DNA of 64,000 nt from Salipiger bermudensis. GTDB lineage: Bacteria; Pseudomonadota; Alphaproteobacteria; Rhodobacterales; Rhodobacteraceae. Positions 35,411 through 46,172 of this stretch are shown piece by piece; within the stretch, counting starts at the first letter, position 1; the number at the start of each line of letters is the position of its first letter. Both the position numbers and the translations under genes were made by a program. Location: assembly GCF_020171625.1 (NCBI RefSeq), contig NZ_JAIUZY010000014.1:58612-122611 (forward strand), given 5' to 3'. Under the pieces are notes generated by a model, which was not told the origin of the DNA, searched no databases, and was given only the letters and a program-made list of their open reading frames with translations.

Positions 35411-36787
35411 CTAGAAGAAATCGATCGAGACCTGGAGCAGCCGCTCGACCTGCGCCACGTCCTTGGCAAGCGCGAAGATCACCACGCGGTCGCCATCCTC
35501 GATGCGCAGGTCGCCGGTGATCTTGACCACCTTGTCGCCCTTGCGCACCGCGCCCACCAGAACGCCTTCGGGGAAATCGATCTCGCGGACCATCTTGCCC
35601 GCCAGCGACGAGGTCGAGAGCACCTCGGCCTCGATCACCTCGGCCTCGGCATCGCCGATGGAATAGACCGAGCGCACCCGCCCGTGGCGGATGTGGCGCA
35701 GGATCGAGCTCACCGTGGTGGCGCGCGGGTTGATATAGGCGTCGACCCCCAGCGGCTCCATCAGCGGCACCATGGTGGGATCGTTGACCAGCGCGATGGC
35801 CATCGGGCAGCCCGCTGCCTTGGCGCGCACCGCCGCCAGCATGTTGGTCTTGTCGTCGTCGGTGACGCAGAGCACCGCGTCGGCGCGGTCGATCCCGGCC
35901 TCGGCCAGAAGTGCGGCGTCGAGCCCGTCGCCATGCAGAACGATGGTCCGCTCGAGGGCATCGGCGGCGCGCTCGGCGCGGCCGCGGTCGCGCTCAATCA
36001 CCTTGGCGCGGATGCGCTCGGTGCGCTTCTCGAGCGCGCTGGCCACCGCGAGGCCAACATTGCCGCCGCCGATGATTACGACGCGCTCCTGCTTGCGCAG
36101 CGACTTGCCGAAGATCTCGAGGGTACGGCGGATGTCCTGACGGTGGGTGACCACGTAGCAGGAATCGCCGGTGAAGAGCTGGTCGCCCGGCTCGGGCGCG
36201 AACAGCGTGCCCTCGCGGCGCACGCCCACCACCACCGCGCGCAGGGTCGAGAACAGGTCCGAGAGCTGGCGCAGCGGCGTGTTCACGATCGGGCAGTCAT
36301 CGTCGATGGTCAGGCCCAGAAGCTGTGCATCGCCCTGCAGGAAGGTCTCGGTGTCGAAGGCGGCGGGCGCTGACAGGCGCTGCTGCGCTGCCTCGGCGAC
36401 CTCGCGCTCGGGGCTGATCACCACGTCGATCGGCATGTGATCGCGGCGGTAGAGATCGGAATAGATCGCCGTGAGGTAGGATTGCGAGCGCAGCCGGGCC
36501 ACCTTGCGCGGGATCGCGAAGACCGAGTGGGCCACCTGGCAGGTGACCATGTTGACCTCGTCGGAATGGGTGGCGGCGATGATCATGTCGGCATCGCGCG
36601 CGCCGGCCTTTTCCAGCACGTCCGGGTAAGACGCGAAGCCCGCGATGCCCTGCACGTCGAGCGTGTCGGTGGCGCGGCGGACAAGATCGGGGTTGCTGTC
36701 GACGACGGTGACGTCGTTGCGCTCGCCCGAGAGGTGCCGGGCGATCTGCCATCCGACCTGCCCCGCCCCGCAAATGATGACCTTCAT
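35411..36787 (-). CDS. trkA: Potassium uptake regulator TrkA
   Basis: A 458-residue peripheral protein made of two tandem RCK units. The first Rossmann fold starts IICGAGQVGWQIARHL, the second VVIIGGGNVGLAVASAL, each followed by a TrkA-C domain (around 145-225 and 370-455). It binds NAD(H)/ATP and gates TrkH, whose gene follows directly. The gap upstream (36788-37006) carries repeat copy C and probably the promoter. Confidence 0.95.
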   Translation of the reverse strand: MKVIICGAGQVGWQIARHLSGERNDVTVVDSNPDLVRRATDTLDVQGIAGFASYPDVLEKAGARDADMIIAATHSDEVNMVTCQVAHSVFAIPRKVARLRSQSYLTAIYSDLYRRDHMPIDVVISPEREVAEAAQQRLSAPAAFDTETFLQGDAQLLGLTIDDDCPIVNTPLRQLSDLFSTLRAVVVGVRREGTLFAPEPGDQLFTGDSCYVVTHRQDIRRTLEIFGKSLRKQERVVIIGGGNVGLAVASALEKRTERIRAKVIERDRGRAERAADALERTIVLHGDGLDAALLAEAGIDRADAVLCVTDDDKTNMLAAVRAKAAGCPMAIALVNDPTMVPLMEPLGVDAYINPRATTVSSILRHIRHGRVRSVYSIGDAEAEVIEAEVLSTSSLAGKMVREIDFPEGVLVGAVRKGDKVVKITGDLRIEDGDRVVIFALAKDVAQVERLLQVSIDFF

Positions 36788-36945
36788 CCGTTCCTCGTGT
36801 CTGGCCCAAGACGTCTCGCTGGCATGACACGGGCGCGCCAGAGCGTCAACGGGCGGCGGACCGCTGGCGTGCCTGAGGCGCGAGGCTGCGACGCTGGCGG
36901 CGCGGCTGCGGGCCATGCCGCACAGCGTGGCGAGGCGTGCGACGA

Positions 36946-37005
36946 TGAGGGGCGCTGCCCCTCAAACTCCCCGGGATATTTCCGGCCAGAAGAAGACCTG
37001 CCGGG
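36946..37005. repeat. Dispersed intergenic repeat, copy C
   Basis: TGAGGGGC-GCT-GCCCCTCA (36946-36964) is an 8-bp hairpin, followed by CCCCGGGATATTT and CCGGCCAGAAGAAG (36969-36995). It lies immediately after the stop of the lipoprotein gene, which is on the minus strand. The remainder of the gap 36788-36945 shows no gene. Confidence 0.75.
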
Positions 37006-37006
37006 C

Positions 37007-37615
37007 TCAGGTTTCGGCCTTGGCGCGGGCTTTCCAGTCGGCGTGCCAGGCGCGCACGGCGGCGCGGGATTCCCACTGGTAGTCGGGGTCTTCGGTGACC
37101 CGACCGACCCACAGTCGTCCCTGCCCCGTGCGCCAGGGATCGAGGACCAGCCCGCTCTCCATCGGCGCGCCGCGCGCGGTGACGATCACCGTGGCGTGCT
37201 CGAGCCTGAGGTTGCGGGCATTAGCGATGGCGCGGTGCAGTTCGAGGCTGCGGAAGCGCGCGGCGGTCAGCGCGATCTCGAGCGCGTCGGCGAAATCCTG
37301 ACACACGCCCTTCTCGCGCAACCCGTTGACGACCTTGAAATTGTGCACCAGCGGCGGGTCGGTCACCTGCCATTCGCGGGCACGTTCGAGCGGCACCTCG
37401 ACGGCGATGCGCGCGGCGCGGGCCGCCTCGGCGGGATCGACCGAGGGGCCGAGGGCCAGCAGCGCCTGCGTGACCTCGGCGACCCTGGCCTCGCGCGCCC
37501 CAGCGGCGACGGAGCTCGGCGCGTCCACGCTGCCTTTTGTCGACACCGTCGCGCCGCAGCCCGCAAGCAGAAGCGCCAGCGCAAGCAGCGCCGCGTCAGC
37601 CGGCCTGCTGAACAT
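37007..37615 (-). CDS. Lipoprotein with a transglutaminase-like Cys-His-Asp pattern
   Basis: A 202-residue protein of no family I can name. Residues 1-20 form a signal peptide with lipobox LLAGC, so it should be attached to a membrane on the periplasmic side. The order GVCQDFADAL, LEHATVIV and LVLDPWR resembles the Cys-His-Asp triad of transglutaminase-like cysteine proteases. ATG 37615 is chosen because it gives a normal-length signal peptide; a start at 37630 would add five residues. It overlaps the end of ntrX by 20 nt and sits between ntrX and trkA. Confidence 0.6.
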   Translation of the reverse strand: MFSRPADAALLALALLLAGCGATVSTKGSVDAPSSVAAGAREARVAEVTQALLALGPSVDPAEAARAARIAVEVPLERAREWQVTDPPLVHNFKVVNGLREKGVCQDFADALEIALTAARFRSLELHRAIANARNLRLEHATVIVTARGAPMESGLVLDPWRTGQGRLWVGRVTEDPDYQWESRAAVRAWHADWKARAKAET

Positions 37616-39014
37616 TGTCTTCGTCCACATAGGCCATCCGGCCGCCGGATTTGGAGCCGGTCACCACGCCCAGCGACTTCAGCTTGCGGTGCAGCGCCGA
37701 GCGCTCCATCCCCACGAAGGAGGCGGTGCGGGAGATGTTGCCGCCGAAGCGGTTGATCTGGGTCAGCAGGTACTCGCGCTCGAACGCCTCGCGGGCCTCG
37801 CGCAGCGGCAGGGTCGCGAGCGTGCCCGACAGCACCACCCGGCCATCGTTCTCGCCGCCCACGGGCGCATCCTGCGGCAGCTCGCGCGCCTCGATCGGGC
37901 CGGTGCCCTCGCCGAGGATCAGCACCCGCTCGACCAGGTTCTTGAGCTGGCGCACGTTGCCCGGCCAGACCATGGTCTGCATCAAGGCCACCGCGTCTTC
38001 GGAGAGCGGGCGCACCGGCAGGCCCTGGCTCTTGTTGCAGGCCTCGATGAAATGCGCCGCCAGCATGGGAATGTCCTCGCGCCGGTCCTCGAGGCTCGGC
38101 ACCGCGATCGGCACCACGTTGAGCCGGTGGTAGAGTTCCTGACGGAAGCGGCCGGCGTCGATCTCGGCGTCGAGATCGCGGTTGGTGGAGGAGATCACCC
38201 GCAGATCGACCCGCACCTTGTCGGAGCCGCCGACCCGGGTGAAGGACTGGTCGACCAGCACGCGCAGGATCTTGGACTGGGTGCCGCCGGGCATGTCGGC
38301 GACCTCGTCGAAGAAGATCACCCCGCCATGCGCCTGCTCGAGCAGCCCCGGCTCGATGCCGCGCTCGGGGCTTTCGCGTCCGAACAGCACTTCTTCCATG
38401 GTCTCGGGCTCGACCCCGGCGCAGTTCACCGTCACGAAGGGCGCCTGCGCGCGACCAGAATTGGCATGGATGTAGCGCGCCGCCACCTCTTTGCCCGAGC
38501 CCGCGGGGCCGGTCAGCATCACCCGTCCGTTCGACTTGGTCACCTTGTCGAGCTGGCTCACCAGCGCGCGGAAGGCGGCGCTGTCGCCGACCATCTGCGC
38601 CACTTCGGTCTCGCGGCGCTTGAGCTTCTGGTTCTCGCGGCGCAGGCGCGAGGTCTCCATGGCGCGGCGGATCACCACCAGCAGCTGGTCGATGTTGAAC
38701 GGCTTCTCGATGAAGTCGTAGGCGCCCTGCTTGATCGCCGCGACGGCGATCTCGATGTTGCCGTGGCCCGAGATGATGATGATCGGGATGTCGGGGTTGT
38801 CGCGCTTGACGGTCTTGAGGATGTCGATGCCGTCCATCTTACTGTCCTTCAGCCAGATGTCGAGGATCATCAGCCCGGGCGGCTCGGCGTTGACCTCGGC
38901 CATCGCCTCGGAGCTGTTGGCCGCCAGCCGGGTGCTGAAGCCCTCGTCCTCGAGGATGTCCCCGATCAGCTCGCGGATGTCGCGCTCGTCGTCGACGATC
39001 AGGATGTCGCTCAT
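37596..39014 (-). CDS. ntrX: Nitrogen assimilation response regulator NtrX
   Basis: A 472-residue regulator with a receiver domain (acidic residues at 8-10, phospho-acceptor D52, K in IEKPFN), a central AAA+ domain with Walker A TGPAGSGKE and Walker B GGVIFFDEVAD, and a C-terminal Fis-type helix-turn-helix (NISRTASFVGMERSALHRKL). The GAFTGA loop needed to contact sigma-54 is absent: after the LFGRE segment the sequence goes SPERGIEPGLLEQAHGG. That is usual for alphaproteobacterial NtrX, which works with the housekeeping polymerase. Its start overlaps the ntrY stop by 4 nt. Confidence 0.93.
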   Translation of the reverse strand: MSDILIVDDERDIRELIGDILEDEGFSTRLAANSSEAMAEVNAEPPGLMILDIWLKDSKMDGIDILKTVKRDNPDIPIIIISGHGNIEIAVAAIKQGAYDFIEKPFNIDQLLVVIRRAMETSRLRRENQKLKRRETEVAQMVGDSAAFRALVSQLDKVTKSNGRVMLTGPAGSGKEVAARYIHANSGRAQAPFVTVNCAGVEPETMEEVLFGRESPERGIEPGLLEQAHGGVIFFDEVADMPGGTQSKILRVLVDQSFTRVGGSDKVRVDLRVISSTNRDLDAEIDAGRFRQELYHRLNVVPIAVPSLEDRREDIPMLAAHFIEACNKSQGLPVRPLSEDAVALMQTMVWPGNVRQLKNLVERVLILGEGTGPIEARELPQDAPVGGENDGRVVLSGTLATLPLREAREAFEREYLLTQINRFGGNISRTASFVGMERSALHRKLKSLGVVTGSKSGGRMAYVDEDNVQQAG

Positions 39015-41308
39015 GTCTGCCCCTCTAACTCTGAAATGATCTTCTGCTTCTGCGCCGGATCCGCCGGCATCGCCCCGAGCGGAAGGCGGATCACCGCCAT
39101 CGCCCCGGCATGGGTGTCGCCGTCGAAGAGCGGCGCGTCCTCGAGGGCGAGGCTGCCGCCATGCTCCTCGATGATCTTCTTCACGATGGGCAGGCCGAGG
39201 CCGGTGCCCTTGTCGCGGGTGGTCACGTAAGGCTCGAAGAGCCGCGCGCGGTCCTCCGGCAGGCCGATGCCGTTGTCCATCACCCGGATCAGCGCGCGGC
39301 CGTCCTCTTCGGTGAGGCTGACGCGGATCTCGGGGGCGTAGCCCTCGGGCACGCCGGATTCGACGCGCGTCTCGATGGCCTCGCCCGCGTTCTTGATGAT
39401 GTTGGTGAGCGCCTGCCCGATCATCGTCGCATCGAGCTCGGCTGGCATCTCGGCCTCCGGCAGGTCGATGACGAAGCGCACGTCGGGCTGGCCGGTCTCC
39501 TGCAGCAGCGCCGCGCCGCGCAGCAGGGCGACCACGTCCTCGGGTCGACGCTCGGGCTCGGGCATCCGGGCAAACTTGGAGAACTCGTCGACGATGCGGC
39601 GCAGGTCCTCGGTCTGGCGCACGATGACCTCGGTCATCTGGTCCAGCTTCTCGGCATCTTCGCCCTGCATCTGGCGGCCGAACTTGCGCTTGATGCGCTC
39701 GGCGGACAGCCGGATCGGGGTCAGCGGGTTCTTGATCTCGTGCGCGATGCGGCGCGCCACGTCGCCCCATGCGGCCATGCGCTGCGCGCTGACCAGATCG
39801 GTCACGTCATCGAAGGCCACCACGTAGCCCTCAAGCGAGCCGTCGTCGCGGCGGCGCAGCGACATGCGCACCAGAAGGTGCTCGAGCCGGCCCTCGCGGC
39901 TGACCTTGACCTCTTCCTGCGCGGTCTCCTGCCCGGTCGCCATCAGCTTGTCGAAGAGCGCGCCGAACTCGGGCACGGCGACGGTGATCGGCACCTCGGC
40001 CTTGGTCTCGTGCCAGCCCAGCAGCCGCTCGGCCGAGCGGTTCACGAAGGTCACGCGGCCACTGTCATCAAGGCCGACCACGCCCGAGGTGACCGAGTAG
40101 AGCACGCTGTCGAAGAGCCGCTGGCGGCGCTCGATCTGGCGGGTGTTCTCGAGCAGGGTCTCGCGCTGCGCCTTGAGCTGGCGGGTCATCTGGTTGAAGT
40201 AGCGCCCGAGCATCGAGATCTCGTCGTCGCCCTCTTCCTCCTTGACCTGCACGTCGAGATCGCCGGCGCCGACACGCTGAGCGGCCCCGGTCAGGCGCCC
40301 CACCGGGCGCGACAGGCGCTCGGCGAACCACAGGCCCAGCCATGTGGCGGCGAGGATCAGCAGCACGGCAAAGCCGAGATAGAGCAGCGCGAAGTCGAAA
40401 AGGCGGCGCCCGCGCTCGCTTTCCTGCTGCTGGTAGAACTTCGCCGTCGCCTGCGTTTCATCAAGCAGGCTGAGCAGGTTGCCGTCGACGGCGCGGCTAA
40501 CATAGAGGTAGCGGTCGGCAAAGGCATCGAGCGGCGTGAGCGCGCGCAACTCGTGGTTCTCCCAGTCCGGGATCATCACCACGCCCTCGTCCTCGGCCAG
40601 CGCGATCTGGGCGATGGTGGGCTGTTCGTAGTCGAAGAGGTAGGAGCGCTCGCCACGGGCGCGGATCTCGCCCGCGCCGTCGATCACGAAGGCTTCGCGC
40701 AGACCGCGCTGCACCTGCCCCTGCCCCTGCGCGAGGATCTGGCGGATGTCGCCGTCGTCGAAGGCGAAATTGGCGCGGCGGGCGTTGTCGACGAAGCGCG
40801 CCAGCGCCTCCACGTCCTCGGTCAGGCCGCGGCGCTGCTCTTCCTCATAGGCTTCGGCGGCGGCGAGAGAGGCGCCGACCACGTTCTGCACCCGGCTCGA
40901 GAACCACGTCTCGAGGCCGATATTGATGGTGAGCACGGCGAAAACCGCGACCGTGACCGTGGGCAGCAGCGCCATCAGCGCGAACACCCCGGTCAGGCGC
41001 AGATGCAGGCGCGAGCCCGCGGATTGCGCCCTGCGGTCGGCGATCATACGGGCGACGCGGGCCAGAACCAGCGTCGCCAGAAGCAGCACATAGACCAAAT
41101 CGGCCAGCAGAACGAGGCTGAGGCTCAACTCCGGCCCGCTGCCCTTGTCGAGCGGACCGAGCGCGATGAAGGTCATCAGCGCCAGCAACGGGCCGAGGAT
41201 CACCAGACCCAGGGCCGCGATGTTCTGCACCATGCGCTGACGCCGCAAGCGCGCCAGCTTTGACCAAGCCGCGCTTCGCGAGACTGATTTCCGTGCCCGG
41301 ATGGCCAC
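39011..41308 (-). CDS. ntrY: Sensor histidine kinase NtrY
   Basis: A 765-residue membrane sensor kinase with several N-terminal transmembrane helices (about 28-50, 63-85, 107-130), a periplasmic region, a further helix near 305-325, HAMP, PAS, a dimerisation domain with the phospho-accepting histidine in [17 protein letters not shown], and a HATPase domain (NIIKNAGEAIE, DNGIGLP, GTGLGLPIVKK). The GTG at 41308 is chosen because of GAGG about 8 nt upstream and the family length. It phosphorylates NtrX, encoded by the overlapping next gene. Confidence 0.93.
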   Translation of the reverse strand: MAIRARKSVSRSAAWSKLARLRRQRMVQNIAALGLVILGPLLALMTFIALGPLDKGSGPELSLSLVLLADLVYVLLLATLVLARVARMIADRRAQSAGSRLHLRLTGVFALMALLPTVTVAVFAVLTINIGLETWFSSRVQNVVGASLAAAEAYEEEQRRGLTEDVEALARFVDNARRANFAFDDGDIRQILAQGQGQVQRGLREAFVIDGAGEIRARGERSYLFDYEQPTIAQIALAEDEGVVMIPDWENHELRALTPLDAFADRYLYVSRAVDGNLLSLLDETQATAKFYQQQESERGRRLFDFALLYLGFAVLLILAATWLGLWFAERLSRPVGRLTGAAQRVGAGDLDVQVKEEEGDDEISMLGRYFNQMTRQLKAQRETLLENTRQIERRQRLFDSVLYSVTSGVVGLDDSGRVTFVNRSAERLLGWHETKAEVPITVAVPEFGALFDKLMATGQETAQEEVKVSREGRLEHLLVRMSLRRRDDGSLEGYVVAFDDVTDLVSAQRMAAWGDVARRIAHEIKNPLTPIRLSAERIKRKFGRQMQGEDAEKLDQMTEVIVRQTEDLRRIVDEFSKFARMPEPERRPEDVVALLRGAALLQETGQPDVRFVIDLPEAEMPAELDATMIGQALTNIIKNAGEAIETRVESGVPEGYAPEIRVSLTEEDGRALIRVMDNGIGLPEDRARLFEPYVTTRDKGTGLGLPIVKKIIEEHGGSLALEDAPLFDGDTHAGAMAVIRLPLGAMPADPAQKQKIISELEGQT

Positions 41309-41419
41309 AGGCCGACCTCATCGTGATGTGCTGCTCGATGCAGCGAACCGCCATATATTGTGGCTTCTTCGCCACTTTCGCAAAAAGCGAAGCAGCGCGG
41401 CCACATCTCTGTGGCGGTT

Positions 41420-42793
41420 TTACATCAGCTTGCGGCGGCGTGTCACGCGAATATCGAGGTCGGTGATCTTCTTTCTCAGGGTATTTCGGTTGATTCCCAG
41501 CAGATCGGCGCATTTCGCCTGATTGCCGCCCGTGGCCTCGAGCGCGATCTCGATCAGCGGCGCCTCGACCTCCTTGAGAATGCGCGTGTAGAGCCCCGGC
41601 GGCGGCAGCATGTTGCCGTGCAGGTCGAAATAGCGGCGCAGGTGGCGCGCCACCGAGGTGCCGAGCTTCTCGGCATCGCCGCCGCGCAGGATCGGGCCGG
41701 TATCGGGCTGGTTGCCCAGCACCGCCTCGACCTCGGGGCGACTGATCTCTTCGGCACGGCTGGTCAGGCTGAGGCGGCGCACCGAGTTCTCGAGCTGGCG
41801 CACGTTGCCGGGCCAGCTATAGGCGCGGAACAGCTCGGCTGCATCCGCCGACAGCCAGCGCTTGGGCGCACCCTCGCGCTCGGCCCGGGCGAGGAAGTGA
41901 TCGGTGAGCAGCGCGATGTCCTCGACCCGCTCGCGCAGGCTCGGCACGTTGATGGTGGCACCCGAGAGACGATAGTAGAGATCCTGACGCACGTGGCCCT
42001 CTTCCATCGCCTGCGCCAGATCGCCCTGCGAGGTCGCCATGAAGCGCGGCACGTGCTCGCCGGGGATGTCCATCATCCGCACCACCCGGGCCTGGATCTC
42101 GTCGGGGATGTCGGTGATCTCGTCGATCAGGAGCGTGCCGCCCTTGACCCGCGCCAGCACCCGCGCCGGGCCTTCGAGGTCCGACAGGTCGGCCCCGGTC
42201 ACGGTCACGAAGGGCAGCGTGCGACGGTCGGAGAAATCGTGGATCGCCCGCGCGATCAGGCTCTTGCCGGTGCCGCTCTCGCCCGAGATCAGCACCGGAA
42301 GATCGGTGTTCATCACCCGCGCCACGAGGCGGTAGAGCGCCTGCATCGCCGGGGTCTTGCCCACCAGCGGCAGCTCGTCGGGGCTGTCGGCGCCGATGGT
42401 CGTCGCCTCGTCGCGCCGCGGCGTGCGGTTGCGATTGTCGAGCGCCTTGGCCGTGCGCTTCATCAGGTCCGGCAGGTCGAAGGGCTTGGGCAGGTAATCA
42501 TAGGCCTCGGCCTCGGCGGCCTGGATCGCCGTCATGATGGTGTTCTGCGCCGAGATCACGATCACCGGCAGCTCGGGCCGGTCCTGTCGGATCTTGGGCA
42601 GCATCTCGAGCCCGTTACCATCGGGCATGACCACGTCCGAGATCACCACGTCGCCCTTCCCTTCGCCGACCCAGCGCATCAGCGTGGTCAGCGACGAGGT
42701 CGCGTGCACCTTGCAGCCGGCCCGGGTCAGGGCCTGGGTCAGGACCGTGCGGATGGTGCGGTCGTCGTCAGCGACAAGAACGGTGCCGTCCAT
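41420..42793 (-). CDS. ntrC: Nitrogen regulator NtrC, GAFTGA-less form
   Basis: A 457-residue enhancer-binding-type regulator: receiver domain with D53, AAA+ domain with Walker A GESGTGKS and Walker [10 protein letters not shown], and a C-terminal Fis-type helix-turn-helix. The usual segment with ESELFGHEKGAFTGA is missing; [20 protein letters not shown] leads straight to Walker B. Rhodobacter capsulatus NtrC is known to lack this loop and to activate sigma-70 polymerase. The start codon shares a base with the ntrB stop (TAATG). It controls nitrogen assimilation under NtrB. Confidence 0.95.
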   Translation of the reverse strand: MDGTVLVADDDRTIRTVLTQALTRAGCKVHATSSLTTLMRWVGEGKGDVVISDVVMPDGNGLEMLPKIRQDRPELPVIVISAQNTIMTAIQAAEAEAYDYLPKPFDLPDLMKRTAKALDNRNRTPRRDEATTIGADSPDELPLVGKTPAMQALYRLVARVMNTDLPVLISGESGTGKSLIARAIHDFSDRRTLPFVTVTGADLSDLEGPARVLARVKGGTLLIDEITDIPDEIQARVVRMMDIPGEHVPRFMATSQGDLAQAMEEGHVRQDLYYRLSGATINVPSLRERVEDIALLTDHFLARAEREGAPKRWLSADAAELFRAYSWPGNVRQLENSVRRLSLTSRAEEISRPEVEAVLGNQPDTGPILRGGDAEKLGTSVARHLRRYFDLHGNMLPPPGLYTRILKEVEAPLIEIALEATGGNQAKCADLLGINRNTLRKKITDLDIRVTRRRKLM

Positions 42794-43878
42794 TAGCTCT
42801 TCTCCTCAGTCTCGCGCGGGGCGCGCGGAAGCGAAATGCGAAAGACCGTGCGGCCGGGGACCGAGTCCACCGAGATCCAGCCGTCATGGTCCGATATGAT
42901 CTTGGACACCAGCGCGAGGCCAAGCCCGGTGCCGTTCTCCTTGCCCGAGATGAACGGGTCGAACACGTCGCCCTTGATGTCGTCCGGCAGGCCGGGGCCG
43001 TCATCGATCACCTCGATCTGCAGCGGCAGCTTCTGCGTCGTGCCGTCCGCCCGGCGCATCCGGAAGGAATGCTCGTAGAAGGTGCGCAGGCGAATGGTGC
43101 CGCCGGCCTTCGGGTCCGCGGCCTCGGCCGAGTTCTTCAGAAGGTTCAGAACCACCTGCAGCAACTGGTCCGGGTCGCCATGGGCCAGCGGCAGAGAGGG
43201 GTCGTATTCCTCGATGAACCGCATATGCGCCCCGGCCCCGAGCTGGGTCGAGCGCCGCGCCCGGTCGAGCACGTCGTGGATATTGACGGGCTTCTTTTCG
43301 GGGGCCGAGAGATTGCCGAACTGCTCGACCTGCTCGAGCAGTTTCACGATCCGGCGGGTCTCGGCCACGATCAGATCGGTCAGCTCGAGGTCGTCCTTGC
43401 TGAGACTCATGCTCAGAAGCTGCGCCGCCCCGGCGATGCCCGCGAGCGGGTTCTTGATCTCGTGCGCCAGCATCTCGGCCATGCCGATGGCCGACTTGGC
43501 CGCCGATTTCACCGAGTGGCTCTGCGTCATCCGCCCTGCAAGCTCGCGCGGAGAGATCAGCATGATGAACCAGCCGGGATGGCTTTGCACCGGCGCGATC
43601 TGCAGGTTGCAGACCAGCGGTGGGCGCGCCCCGGTGCCCACGTCGACATCGTTGACGAAGAGCGGCGTGCCGTTCTCGCGCGCCCGGGCGAGGCTTTCCT
43701 CGAGCGGCGCGTCGACCGCCAGCCGATCCCAGATCGGCTGCCCGATCAGCCACTTGGCCGAGTTGTTCATGAAGCCTTCCGCCGCCGGGTTCATGTCGGC
43801 GATGCGCTCTTCGGCATCCAGAAGGATCGCCGGGATCGGCAGGGAGGACCAGAGCTGGCCTTGAATTTCGGTGTTCAT
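42793..43878 (-). CDS. ntrB: Nitrogen sensor kinase NtrB
   Basis: A 361-residue cytoplasmic kinase with no membrane helix. A PAS domain (about 8-110) precedes the dimerisation domain with H139 in [12 protein letters not shown], then a HATPase with [16 protein letters not shown] and [12 protein letters not shown]. It phosphorylates NtrC and is controlled by PII proteins. It overlaps dusB by 4 nt upstream and ntrC downstream. Confidence 0.95.
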   Translation of the reverse strand: MNTEIQGQLWSSLPIPAILLDAEERIADMNPAAEGFMNNSAKWLIGQPIWDRLAVDAPLEESLARARENGTPLFVNDVDVGTGARPPLVCNLQIAPVQSHPGWFIMLISPRELAGRMTQSHSVKSAAKSAIGMAEMLAHEIKNPLAGIAGAAQLLSMSLSKDDLELTDLIVAETRRIVKLLEQVEQFGNLSAPEKKPVNIHDVLDRARRSTQLGAGAHMRFIEEYDPSLPLAHGDPDQLLQVVLNLLKNSAEAADPKAGGTIRLRTFYEHSFRMRRADGTTQKLPLQIEVIDDGPGLPDDIKGDVFDPFISGKENGTGLGLALVSKIISDHDGWISVDSVPGRTVFRISLPRAPRETEEKS

Positions 43879-44858
43879 GCGGCCTCCTCGAGGGCCTCTT
43901 CAAGCGCCGCCTTGAGCAAAGCGCCGACGCGGCCGGGATCGCGCTCGGTCAGCACCTCGCGGCGCATCGCGGCGCAGGTTCCGGCGGAATCCATGTACCA
44001 GCCCAGATGCTTGCGGGCACAGCGCACGCCAAGCTCGGGGCCGTAGAAATCGATCATCCGGTCGTAATGCTCGCGCACCAGATCTGTCAGCGCCGCGCCC
44101 TCGGGGATCTCGGGCGCCGGTGCGCCGTAGAGCGCGTGGGCAATCTCGGCCAGCCGCCACGGCGCGGCCTGCGCCCCGCGCCCGACCATCACGCCATCCG
44201 CGCCTGAGAGCCGCAGCGCCTCGCGCGCGCTGGCCGCGTCGGTGATGTCGCCGTTTGCCACCAGCGGCACGCTCACCGCCTCCTTCACCTTGCGGATCGC
44301 CGCCCAGTCGGCGCGGCCCTTGTAGAACTGGCAGCGGGTGCGGCCATGGATCACGATCATCCGGATGCCCGCCGCCTCGGCCCGCGCCGCAAGCTCCGGC
44401 GCGTTCAGACTGCCATCGTCCCAGCCCAGCCGCGTCTTCAGGGTCACCGGCAGATCCACCGCCGCGACCACCGCCTCGATCAGCCGGAGCGCGTGGTCCG
44501 GGTCGCGCATCAATGCGGACCCCGAGTAGCCGCCGGTGACCTTCTTGGCCGGACAGCCCATGTTGATGTCGATCACCCGCGCGCCCATGTCGGCGACCCT
44601 GCGCGCGGCCTCGGCCATCGGCTCGGCCGCACGACCGGCGATCTGGACCGAGGTGTTCTCGATCGCGGCGCCAAGCTCGGCCTTTTCGCGGGTGCCGGGA
44701 CGCGCGGTGAGGAACTCGCCGCTGGCGATCATTTCGGACACGACAAGCCCCGCCCCCCAACGCGACACGAGGGTGCGGAAGGGCAGATCGGTGATTCCCG
44801 CCAGCGGGGCCAGTAGGACGGGGGGCGTGATCGACCTGTCGCCGAGGAGGATACTCAA
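43875..44858 (-). CDS. dusB: tRNA-dihydrouridine synthase (NifR3/DusB)
   Basis: A 327-residue FMN-dependent TIM-barrel enzyme that reduces uridines in the tRNA D-loop. Signatures: [24 protein letters not shown] with the catalytic cysteine, the [10 protein letters not shown] segment and [13 protein letters not shown] for flavin phosphate. As nifR3 it is the first gene of the ntrBC operon in Rhodobacter and here overlaps ntrB by 4 nt. It diverges from ispDF; the 177-bp gap must hold both promoters. Confidence 0.95.
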   Translation of the reverse strand: MSILLGDRSITPPVLLAPLAGITDLPFRTLVSRWGAGLVVSEMIASGEFLTARPGTREKAELGAAIENTSVQIAGRAAEPMAEAARRVADMGARVIDINMGCPAKKVTGGYSGSALMRDPDHALRLIEAVVAAVDLPVTLKTRLGWDDGSLNAPELAARAEAAGIRMIVIHGRTRCQFYKGRADWAAIRKVKEAVSVPLVANGDITDAASAREALRLSGADGVMVGRGAQAAPWRLAEIAHALYGAPAPEIPEGAALTDLVREHYDRMIDFYGPELGVRCARKHLGWYMDSAGTCAAMRREVLTERDPGRVGALLKAALEEALEEAA

Positions 44859-45035
44859 GCGCCTATTCCTTGTGCAGATGCTTGGGAGGTAACCTGTGCT
44901 GCCGCGACATTCAATTCCTCAAAGGGTTTGGCGCCCCATCTCGATGCGTCCTGCCTATTTTTTGATCGCCCGCTCCGGCTGCATTGCGCAGCGGCGGGGC
45001 AGCGCCTAGAGAAGGCGATGGGAAGGACGCCAGAC

Positions 45036-46172
45036 ATGACCACCGCCGCCATCATCGTCGCCGCCGGGCGCGGCACCCGCGCCGGGGGCGCGCTGCCCAA
45101 GCAATGGCGCGAGATCGCCGGGGCGCCCGTGGCGCTCTGGACCCTGCGCGCCTTCGCCCACCTGCCCCGGCTCGTGCTGGTGATCCACCCCGAGGACGAG
45201 CCCCGCGCCGAGGCGCTCTGCAAGGGCCTGCCCGTGACGCTGGTGCATGGCGCCGGGGACCGCGCGGGCTCGGTCCGGGCGGGACTCGAGGCGCTGGCAG
45301 ACGATCCCCCCGAACGGGTGCTGATCCACGACGTGGCGCGGCCGTGCGTCTCCGCCCCCCTGATCGACGCGGTGATCGCCGCGCTCGACACCGCGCCGGG
45401 CGCCGCACCCGCACTCGCGGTGACCGATGCGCTCTGGACCGGCGCCGAGGGCCGTGTGACCGGCACCCGCGACCGCACCGGGCTATACCGCGCCCAGACA
45501 CCGCAGGGCTTTCGCTATGACGCCATCGTGCAGGCTCACGCCGCACATCCCGGCGGCGCTGCCGACGATGTCGAGGTGGCCCGCGCCGCCGGGCTGGACG
45601 TCGCCATCGTCCCGGGCGAGGAGCGCAATCTCAAAATCACCGGCCCGGACGATTTCGCCCGCGCCGAGGCACTTCTGAAGGAGACCGACGAGATGGATAT
45701 CCGACTGGGCAACGGCTATGACGTGCACCGCTTCGGCGAGGGCGATCACGTCGTGCTCTGCGGCGTGAAGGTGCCGCACGGGCGCGGCCTGCAGGGCCAT
45801 TCCGACGCCGATGTCGGGATGCACGCGGTCACCGATGCGCTCTACGGCGCCATGGCCGAGGGCGATATCGGCCGCCACTTTCCGCCCTCGGACCCGCAGT
45901 GGAAGGGCGCCGCAAGCGAGATCTTCCTGCGTCACGCGGTCGATCTGGCCCGGTCCAAGGGCTTTACCATCTCCAATATCGACCTCACGCTCGTCTGCGA
46001 ACGCCCCAAGATCGGCCCGCACGCCGCTGCCATGACTGCCGAGATGTGCCGCATCATGGGCATGGAGACCGACCGGGTCTCGGTCAAGGCCACCACCTCG
46101 GAACGGCTGGGCTTTACCGGCCGCGAGGAGGGCATCGCCGCCATCGCAACAGCCACACTGGTGAAATCATGA
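45036..46172 (+). CDS. ispDF: Bifunctional IspD/IspF
   Basis: A 378-residue fusion of two enzymes of the non-mevalonate isoprenoid pathway. IspD (about 1-220) has the nucleotide-binding [15 protein letters not shown] and HDVARP. IspF (from about 223, [15 protein letters not shown]) has the zinc ligands in GYDVH, the GHSDADV block and [18 protein letters not shown] precedes ATG 45036, which is preferred over an upstream ATG at 45018. The product performs the CTP-dependent step and the cyclisation to MEcPP, with the intervening IspE elsewhere. It overlaps pgpA by 4 nt. Confidence 0.95.
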   Translation: MTTAAIIVAAGRGTRAGGALPKQWREIAGAPVALWTLRAFAHLPRLVLVIHPEDEPRAEALCKGLPVTLVHGAGDRAGSVRAGLEALADDPPERVLIHDVARPCVSAPLIDAVIAALDTAPGAAPALAVTDALWTGAEGRVTGTRDRTGLYRAQTPQGFRYDAIVQAHAAHPGGAADDVEVARAAGLDVAIVPGEERNLKITGPDDFARAEALLKETDEMDIRLGNGYDVHRFGEGDHVVLCGVKVPHGRGLQGHSDADVGMHAVTDALYGAMAEGDIGRHFPPSDPQWKGAASEIFLRHAVDLARSKGFTISNIDLTLVCERPKIGPHAAAMTAEMCRIMGMETDRVSVKATTSERLGFTGREEGIAAIATATLVKS

